From assembly GCF_000317895.1 (NCBI RefSeq), contig NC_019567.1, positions 2,604,001-2,668,000 on the forward strand: a DNA stretch of 64,000 nt, read 5' to 3'. The position numbers were made by a program, and so were the translations under genes. Origin of the DNA: Bdellovibrio bacteriovorus str. Tiberius (lineage in GTDB: Bacteria > Bdellovibrionota > Bdellovibrionia > Bdellovibrionales > Bdellovibrionaceae). The notes below the pieces were generated by a model that was not told where the DNA came from, searched no databases, and worked only from the letters and a program-made list of their open reading frames with translations. Below are positions 58,860 to 64,000 of the stretch, in pieces (the stretch's first letter is position 1; each line of letters opens with the position of its first letter).

Positions 58860-60757
58860 TCAGACTCACTGAAGAACAAATTCAGAAAAAGATCGCCTTC
58901 GTCCAGCAGTACAAATCCGCCGCCAATGCCGCGGAAGGTTCCAGACTGGACGCCAACGCCAACGTCACTTTAAAGAATATTGCGACGCTGGAGGCAGAGA
59001 TCAACAAGGACATCAATATCCAGATCAACCGCAGCCTGGTCGCCGGAAAAATCGCCGCATTGTTCGGGCCCGAGCTTTCCGCCGAATATGTACGCCAGAT
59101 CGAAAGTCATGAAATCTATGTTCATGATGAAACATCGCTAAAGCCCTATTGCGCTTCCATTTCCATGTATCCTCTGCTGCTGCAAGGTCTGCGCGATCTG
59201 GGCGGTGAATCCAAAGCCCCCCAACATCTGGAAAGCTTCTGTGGCTGCTTTGTGAATCTGGTTTTTGCCGTGTCTGCCCAGTTTGCCGGGGCCGTCGCCA
59301 CGGTGGAATGGTTGATGTACTTCGATCACTTTGCCCGCAAGGACTATGGTGATGACTATTTGAAAACCCACCAACGCCTGATCAATAATCACCTGCAGCA
59401 CGTGGTTTATGCTTTAAACCAACCCGCAGCTGCCCGCGGATACCAGTCCGTCTTCTGGAATATTTCTGCTTATGATGAATACTATTTCAAATCCCTGTTC
59501 GGTGACTTTGTATTCCCGGATGGTGATCTGCCCCGCTGGGACAGCGTTGAAAAACTTCAGGCGCACTTCATGTCCTGGTTCAACGAAGAACGTAAAAAAG
59601 CGATTCTAACTTTCCCTGTGGTGACCGCCGCCATGCTGATTGATGAACAAGGTCCGCGGGACACAGCCTTTGCCACCATGTGCGCGCAAGAACTCAGCCG
59701 CGGCAACAGCTTCTTTATGTACATGAGTGATTCCGCCGACAGTCTGGCCAGCTGCTGCCGCCTGCGCAACGAGATTTCCGACAACACCTTCAGTTATTCC
59801 CTGGGGGCCGGAGGTGTTGCCACGGGGTCGATTAATGTTATCACCATCAACATGAACCGCCTGGTTCAAAAGAACCTGGATCTGGCCGGGATGGTGGACA
59901 AGGTGCAAAAGTATCAGGTCGCCTATCGTGAGCTGATGCAGGAATACTTTGAAGCCGGACTGCTGACGGCATACACTGCCGGATTCATTTCCCTGAACAA
60001 GCAATTTTTGACGATCGGAATTAACGGCATGGTGGAAGCCGCTGAATTCAGCGGGCTGAGCGTCGAAAATTCCGGCCCGTACAAGGACTTTGTGCGCGAA
60101 AAGCTGAAAGTGATTTATGATGCCAACCGCAAAGCCCGTCAAACTTATGGCTATATGTTCAACACCGAATTTGTGCCGGCTGAAAATCTGGGGGTTAAAA
60201 ACGCCCAGTGGGACCGCAAGGACGGATTGTTCGTCCCGCGGGACTGCTACAATTCCTATTTCTATGTGGTGGAAAATGATTCTGTGAATCCTCTGGACAA
60301 GATGGATCTGCACGGCAAAGAGATGATGCAGTACCTTGATGGTGGATCCGCATTACATCTTAATTTGGAAGAAAGGCTGACCGCCGAAGGTTTCTTAAAA
60401 CTGATCCGTGCGGCGGCATTGTCGGGCTGCAACTATTGGTGTGTGAATATCAAAATCACCATCTGCAACGCCTGTGAACATATCGACAAAAGAACGCTGT
60501 ACAAATGCAGCGACTGTGGAAGCCACGATGTTGATCACGCCACCCGGGTCATTGGTTATTTGAAACGTGTTTCCGCCTTCAGCAAGGCACGCCAGACTGA
60601 GGCGGCAAAACGTTTCTATCACCCTACTCCTTCACGCGTATCATCTTTGGCAGGAAAATCCAGCCCCACACCAGCAGCCCCAGAATCCAGGTATATGCCG
60701 CATACACCAGATGGGACTGATAGATATGCGGAGCAAAACCCGCCGACAGGCGTGTAA
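58856..60757 (+). CDS. nrdD: Anaerobic ribonucleoside-triphosphate reductase
   Basis: 633 residues. Active-site Cys region SLASCCRLRNE, a ten-strand barrel core, zinc site CNAC...CSDC (from 537) and the glycyl radical loop RVIGYL (Gly about 567). It reduces ribonucleotides without oxygen. Conserved sequence ends near residue 589 (KRFYH). The remaining 44 residues are encoded entirely opposite the 3' end of nnrS and look like read-through of a lost stop. AAAGGAG ribosome site. Confidence 0.95.
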   Translation: MIRLTEEQIQKKIAFVQQYKSAANAAEGSRLDANANVTLKNIATLEAEINKDINIQINRSLVAGKIAALFGPELSAEYVRQIESHEIYVHDETSLKPYCASISMYPLLLQGLRDLGGESKAPQHLESFCGCFVNLVFAVSAQFAGAVATVEWLMYFDHFARKDYGDDYLKTHQRLINNHLQHVVYALNQPAAARGYQSVFWNISAYDEYYFKSLFGDFVFPDGDLPRWDSVEKLQAHFMSWFNEERKKAILTFPVVTAAMLIDEQGPRDTAFATMCAQELSRGNSFFMYMSDSADSLASCCRLRNEISDNTFSYSLGAGGVATGSINVITINMNRLVQKNLDLAGMVDKVQKYQVAYRELMQEYFEAGLLTAYTAGFISLNKQFLTIGINGMVEAAEFSGLSVENSGPYKDFVREKLKVIYDANRKARQTYGYMFNTEFVPAENLGVKNAQWDRKDGLFVPRDCYNSYFYVVENDSVNPLDKMDLHGKEMMQYLDGGSALHLNLEERLTAEGFLKLIRAAALSGCNYWCVNIKITICNACEHIDKRTLYKCSDCGSHDVDHATRVIGYLKRVSAFSKARQTEAAKRFYHPTPSRVSSLAGKSSPTPAAPESRYMPHTPDGTDRYAEQNPPTGV

Positions 60758-61757
60758 GTCCGGCCAGCGCCATCAGGAAGGCTCCAAGGAACAAACCCTT
60801 GGAGCTTTTCTCTATGATCATGTCATGCTTACCATGGGACAAAGTCACGCGTGTTGCGATCATGAAGGTCATCAGACCCAAACCTGAAACCAGAATCACA
60901 TGCAGCAAATGCACCCGGAAAGACGGAACAAATACGGTTGCGGCCTGTCCCACAAACATCAACCAGGCGGAACCCCACAACCACCAGCTTTGAAAAGCCC
61001 GGCGCTGCGGAAGACGATGAAGCTTCCAGAAAGAAAACACGATATAAGCCATGACGGCTGTGCGCAGAATCTGACCGGCTTGCGCGTTGACCAGCACTTC
61101 CAAAACGAAGCTTGCCACAAACAGAACCGCCAGCGACGAGAACAGTTTAATCCGCGGTGCTGCTTTGCCAGCTTCAGTAGGCAGCGGAGCCCAGCCCAAA
61201 AGTGCGGGAATCAAACGGCTGCCCACACCCATCACCAGACACAGAACATAGACCTGCAACAAGAATGTGCGTGCCAAAGAATACAGCGGACCTGGAATAT
61301 TGATGAATTCACCGGCCAGTAAAGCCATACAGCCCAACAACCCCGCCCCTAAACCCACACCGACAAAAAGAAATGAATCCGGCGGATTGCTTTTACGATT
61401 CAAAAAACGGCGGGCCATATAGAAAATCAAAAACACGAAAAGCGCAGTGACGCTCACATAAAACAGGGTCTTGCCTGCTGGCAGCAGGGATGCGAACAAC
61501 ACACCGATCAGCAACAACGATACTTTCTGTTCACCCGCAGTCGGGCCAAAAGTGTTGGTGAATCGCGGAGCCGCCGTCATTAAAAAGCCCGCCACAAAAC
61601 AAAGAAAGAATCCACCGGACATGATTTCCGGATGATGAAGTCCCGGATAGGAAACCAGATTCCACGGGAACAAAATCCACAATAAAACTCCCCAGATGGC
61701 CATCACCCATCCTGCAGGAAAGAAATACCGGTAAGCATCCATTGAAGTCGTACTCAT
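60624..61757 (-). CDS. nnrS: NnrS-family haem-copper membrane protein
   Basis: 377 residues with about 12 membrane helices. The HHPEIMSGGFFLCFVAGFLMTAAPRFT start and the LHVILVSGLGLMTFMIATRVTLSHG segment carry the family's conserved His and Arg residues. NnrS proteins protect against nitric oxide stress and accompany denitrification genes. The 3' end overlaps nrdD by 134 bases, convergently. An FNR-like site lies about 71 bases before the start. Confidence 0.92.
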   Translation of the reverse strand: MSTTSMDAYRYFFPAGWVMAIWGVLLWILFPWNLVSYPGLHHPEIMSGGFFLCFVAGFLMTAAPRFTNTFGPTAGEQKVSLLLIGVLFASLLPAGKTLFYVSVTALFVFLIFYMARRFLNRKSNPPDSFLFVGVGLGAGLLGCMALLAGEFINIPGPLYSLARTFLLQVYVLCLVMGVGSRLIPALLGWAPLPTEAGKAAPRIKLFSSLAVLFVASFVLEVLVNAQAGQILRTAVMAYIVFSFWKLHRLPQRRAFQSWWLWGSAWLMFVGQAATVFVPSFRVHLLHVILVSGLGLMTFMIATRVTLSHGKHDMIIEKSSKGLFLGAFLMALAGLTRLSAGFAPHIYQSHLVYAAYTWILGLLVWGWIFLPKMIRVKE

Positions 61758-61821
61758 AACTGCCTCATTTCACCCTTCGCGGGTCTCAGAATCAAACTAC
61801 TCCAACTGCACGGCTGATCAC

Positions 61822-61835
61822 ATGATCGGGATCAA
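61822..61835. promoter_or_regulatory. FNR/DNR-like site upstream of nnrS
   Basis: ATGAT-CGGG-ATCAA, nine of ten consensus half-site bases, centred about 71 bases before the nnrS start on the minus strand. Confidence 0.65.
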
Positions 61836-61857
61836 TATTGGGTAAAAAGTGGCGAAG

Positions 61858-61871
61858 TTGATCCGGATCAT
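61858..61871. promoter_or_regulatory. FNR/DNR-like site upstream of the third Crp/Fnr gene
   Basis: TTGAT-CCGG-ATCAT, nine of ten consensus half-site bases, centred about 50 bases before the regulator start, suggesting autoregulation or cross-regulation. Confidence 0.65.
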
Positions 61872-61914
61872 GTTGTTACCTGCGAAAGCACCGCATTCTA
61901 AGTAAGAGGGTCCT

Positions 61915-62643
61915 ATGAAAGACATTATTGCCATTTTAAAAAAACAAGACTTTCTGCGCCACCTGAACGACCGTGATCTTCGTTCTTTGTCCCCTTATTT
62001 TGAGCTGATTCACATTTCTCATCGCGAGATCCTTTTCAAAAAAGGCCAGCCCATAGAACACATTTATCTGGTGCTATATGGATCATTCAAAATTCAGGAG
62101 TCCATCGAAAAAGGAGCGGTGAAAATCTTTAATTTCTTAAGCCAGGGTGAATTCCTGGGCGTTGCCATGGCCGGCCTGCCGCAGCCCCGTTACCCGACTT
62201 CTGCGGTCGCCAATGAAGACAGCACTCTGCTAAAGATCCCCATCGGCATTTTCTTTGACCGCCTGATGCTGATCCCGGAACTGCGCCGCAAGGTGAACCG
62301 TCAGATTTCCGAGCGTTTTCTGGAGTTCCAGAATGACATCTGCAAATCCCACAAACTGGCCCCCTATCGAGTGGCGGACTTTTTACTGCGCCTGCTGGAT
62401 CGCCAAGATTCGAACAAAACCTATATTCAGCTTCCCCTGACCCGACTGGATATTGCCGATCGCACCGGCACCCAGAGCGAAACCGTCATCCGCATTTTAA
62501 GCCAATGGACCAAACAAGGCTGGATCCGCACCGTAGACCATCATATTGAAATTCTGGATCCCCAAGCCCTGAAGGAGGTGGAAAGTGAACGCCCTTCTCG
62601 AAAAACTGCGACAGGAACATCAGATCATCCTGAAAATGTTTGA
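61915..62643 (+). CDS. Crp/Fnr-family regulator, possibly DNR/NnrR-like
   Basis: 242 residues without an N-terminal Cys cluster, which argues for a DNR/NnrR-like (nitric oxide) or other non-FeS sensor. Beta-roll (about 20-125), dimer helix, helix-turn-helix TRLDIADRTGTQSETVIRILSQW. The single Cys (NDICKS) is in the dimer helix. Divergent from nnrS with two FNR-like boxes between, and overlapping a hemerythrin-like gene by 59 bases. Context makes it the best candidate controller of the island. Confidence 0.92.
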   Translation: MKDIIAILKKQDFLRHLNDRDLRSLSPYFELIHISHREILFKKGQPIEHIYLVLYGSFKIQESIEKGAVKIFNFLSQGEFLGVAMAGLPQPRYPTSAVANEDSTLLKIPIGIFFDRLMLIPELRRKVNRQISERFLEFQNDICKSHKLAPYRVADFLLRLLDRQDSNKTYIQLPLTRLDIADRTGTQSETVIRILSQWTKQGWIRTVDHHIEILDPQALKEVESERPSRKTATGTSDHPENV

Positions 62644-63100
62644 AGAACAAGTTTCCATTCTGGAAATCATCCATTTCGTCGAAAAAGTGCATCATCCCCT
62701 CGAGGAACAGGAATTGTTCCCCGCAGTGGCGGGTCACCCGCTGCTGCGCGAAGGCGGACCGTTATGCACTTATTTCCGGGGCATGGAACTGGATTTAAAT
62801 CCGCAGGAAGCCCCCCGCCAGCATCTGCGAAAGCTGTATGAAGAAGGCTTCCCCAAAGCCTGTGCTTACGCCAGTTTCAACTGGTTGAACCCACAAAGTC
62901 CCTTAAGTCTTCCGATGGATGAGCATGAACTGGGTCATGAGTTAGCCGAAGCTTTGAAGATTCTGGTAAATCCTGACATGCAAAAAATCTATCCGGGATA
63001 TTTTGAAGTATTAAAGGCCGACTATGAAAGCTTGCTTCGCCGGCATATCGCCAAAGAGGATGGGTGTCTGTTTGTCTTGTGTGAAAAACTGTTAAGCTGA
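62585..63100 (+). CDS. Hemerythrin-like (HHE) protein
   Basis: 171 residues, GTG start behind GGAGGTG inside the 3' end of the regulator gene. HHE pattern: EHQ near residue 12, KVHHPLEEQELFP (about 35-47), then DEHELGHEL (about 113-120) and RRHIAKEDGCLF (about 155-165). These give a four-helix di-iron site that could bind nitric oxide or oxygen or repair Fe-S clusters. Co-expression with the regulator is likely. A strong terminator follows. Confidence 0.92.
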   Translation: MNALLEKLRQEHQIILKMFEEQVSILEIIHFVEKVHHPLEEQELFPAVAGHPLLREGGPLCTYFRGMELDLNPQEAPRQHLRKLYEEGFPKACAYASFNWLNPQSPLSLPMDEHELGHELAEALKILVNPDMQKIYPGYFEVLKADYESLLRRHIAKEDGCLFVLCEKLLS

Positions 63101-63101
63101 T

Positions 63102-63142
63102 CCCTGTTGCGCTGTCGCGGGCGCAACAGGGGGCTTGTTTCA
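63102..63142 (+). terminator. Intrinsic terminator
   Basis: Perfect 11-base stem CCCTGTTGCGC/GCGCAACAGGG (63102-63112 with 63121-63131), eight-base loop, then GGCTTGTTT; the T-tract is short. Confidence 0.7.
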
Positions 63143-63144
63143 GG

Positions 63145-63402
63145 CTACTCGCAGAAACCGCAGCAGCCTTCTTTTTTCTTTTTCGTCAGGCGCAGCTTCC
63201 AAACCGCCGGACCTTTTTCAAGATACTCATCAACAAACTGATTGGGACGGGCTTCACCGAACTGGCGCAGCAGCGGAAGCGGATCATGGTTGTTCACGAT
63301 CAGCAGGCTGTCGCCGCCTTCCAGCTTGTCAAAACTTTCGAAAATAAAAGAATGGCGGGTCGCTGGTTCAATTTTCTGAGCTTCAATGACTAGTTCTTTC
63401 AT
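63145..63402 (-). CDS. DUF2249 domain protein
   Basis: 85 residues. PATRHSFIFESFDKLEGGDSLLIVNNHDPLPLLRQF fits DUF2249, a small SirA/TusA-like fold often found with hemerythrin and denitrification genes. A C-terminal GCCGFCE adds three cysteines that might bind metal or take part in redox chemistry. AAAGGAG ribosome site. A perfect FNR-type palindrome lies 58 bases upstream. Confidence 0.92.
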   Translation of the reverse strand: MKELVIEAQKIEPATRHSFIFESFDKLEGGDSLLIVNNHDPLPLLRQFGEARPNQFVDEYLEKGPAVWKLRLTKKKKEGCCGFCE

Positions 63403-63453
63403 GGAATCACTCCTTTGTTTTCCCCAATTTAGGATGAAAACTCAGCGCCCGCC

Positions 63454-63467
63454 TTGATCAGGATCAA
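63454..63467. promoter_or_regulatory. Perfect FNR/DNR-type site upstream of DUF2249
   Basis: TTGAT-CAGG-ATCAA matches the full ten-base consensus and is centred about 58 bases before the DUF2249 start. It overlaps the stop of the Sco gene. Confidence 0.75.
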
Positions 63468-64000
63468 GGGATGAATTTTATCAGATCTTTTGGATCCCCC
63501 GCAGCACCCACCTGGCGGCCACGTGGAACACCGTCGGCGTCAAGCACAGTGATAATGAAAGAATGATCATAGTCGCCGCCCTCTACTTTGCTGTACTTGA
63601 TTCCCAGCACACTGGCGATTTCGCGTGGTTCTTTGTCAGACTTGGAAGTCAGCAGGCTCCACTGTCCACTGAGGTCTTTCTTTTTACCAAAGGCCTTTAA
63701 CACCGCGGGCTTGTCTTTTTCCGGATCAAAGCTGACCAGAACAAAGCGCACGTCTTTTTTACCTTTGGCCTGCAGGGCTTTTTCAATCTGCTGCATTTGC
63801 GCCACAATCAGGGGGCAAGTGTACACACAGCTGGTATAGGCCATGGAAATCACCACGGGCTTCCCTCGAAGGCTTTCCAGATTCACTTTCTTCCCGTCAG
63901 TATCAAGCAAGGATGAATTCAAATTATAGATTGAGTCCTCGCTTAAAGCCGGACTCTTTTCCGCGGCCGCGGGGGCGGCGTGATGATGATGGTCATTGGC
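63464..64000 (-). CDS. Sco1/SenC-family copper protein (5' end outside window)
   Basis: The reading frame is open to the window edge, so the N-terminus is missing; the first visible residues are ANDHHHHAAPAA, a His-rich linker that may bind copper. The thioredoxin-like Sco domain has CVYTCP (CxxxC) and the distal His in DYDHSF, the three Cu ligands, plus VLVSFDPEKDKP. Sco proteins deliver copper or reduce thiols for cupredoxin oxidases or nitrous oxide reductase. Position beside NO-response genes suggests further respiratory genes beyond the edge. Confidence 0.92.
   Translation of the reverse strand, partial: ANDHHHHAAPAAAEKSPALSEDSIYNLNSSLLDTDGKKVNLESLRGKPVVISMAYTSCVYTCPLIVAQMQQIEKALQAKGKKDVRFVLVSFDPEKDKPAVLKAFGKKKDLSGQWSLLTSKSDKEPREIASVLGIKYSKVEGGDYDHSFIITVLDADGVPRGRQVGAAGDPKDLIKFIP

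Noticed and set aside
1-64000. CRISPR arrays, tRNA/rRNA genes, insertion sequences, prophage
   Set aside because: No regularly spaced repeats, cloverleaf-like sequences, transposase or integrase genes were recognised. The fibre gene is phage-like in fold but has a signal peptide and no phage neighbours.

Overview
The window looks like a chromosomal segment of a predatory Bdellovibrio-type bacterium (Bdellovibrionota). This is inferred from gene content, not from a marker gene. It combines many signal-peptide-bearing proteases and nucleases, a long phage-tail-fibre-like adhesin with an S74 chaperone end, a PilZ fusion, ABCC-type exporters and moderate GC. No rRNA, tRNA, CRISPR array, insertion sequence or prophage was seen. 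Genes are densely packed, with many ATGA/TAATG overlaps.

Layout. 1-3883 (minus): an exported operon of a CxxCH protein, a lipoprotein-like protein and a Tat-type DUF1501-like protein cut by the window edge. 4284-10904: secreted and envelope proteins (beta-barrel candidate, Asp-box propeller, S1 protease, a TULIP-like candidate). 10957-18190: a Tat-type amine oxidase divergent from a 2-oxoglutarate oxygenase coupled to two half ABCC exporters, then MgtE behind a possible pseudoknot leader. 18284-24657: an S8 protease-TM-PilZ fusion, DUF502, a large conserved protein, DUF1275, and GcvH coupled to a Fur-family regulator. 24710-33389: housekeeping genes (M17 aminopeptidase, EEP hydrolase, ApaG, GNAT, pseudoazurin, PdxH, FKBP, MnmH, SelD, TatA). 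33482-38455: an LtaS/sulfatase-type envelope enzyme coupled to a two-component system, then a small Ala-rich exported protein.

38535-45231 is a three-gene operon of one trimeric-fibre adhesin followed by two secreted fibrinogen-like (YCDxxTDGGGW) proteins. It is probably a surface recognition module. 45380-56901: a Gfo/Idh oxidoreductase, a fused ABCC exporter preceded by a possible leader peptide, a soluble PAS kinase, a Na+/H+ antiporter-family protein, two Cys-rich secreted proteins, a secreted HNH nuclease and an unknown gene.

56943-64000 is a low-oxygen/nitrosative-stress island: three Crp/Fnr regulators, anaerobic ribonucleotide reductase (NrdD/NrdG), NnrS, a hemerythrin-like protein, DUF2249 and a Sco protein. 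FNR/DNR-like palindromes (TGAT-N4-ATCA) lie in front of nrdG, between nnrS and the third regulator, in front of DUF2249, and also before pseudoazurin at 28.8 kb. This suggests one regulon.
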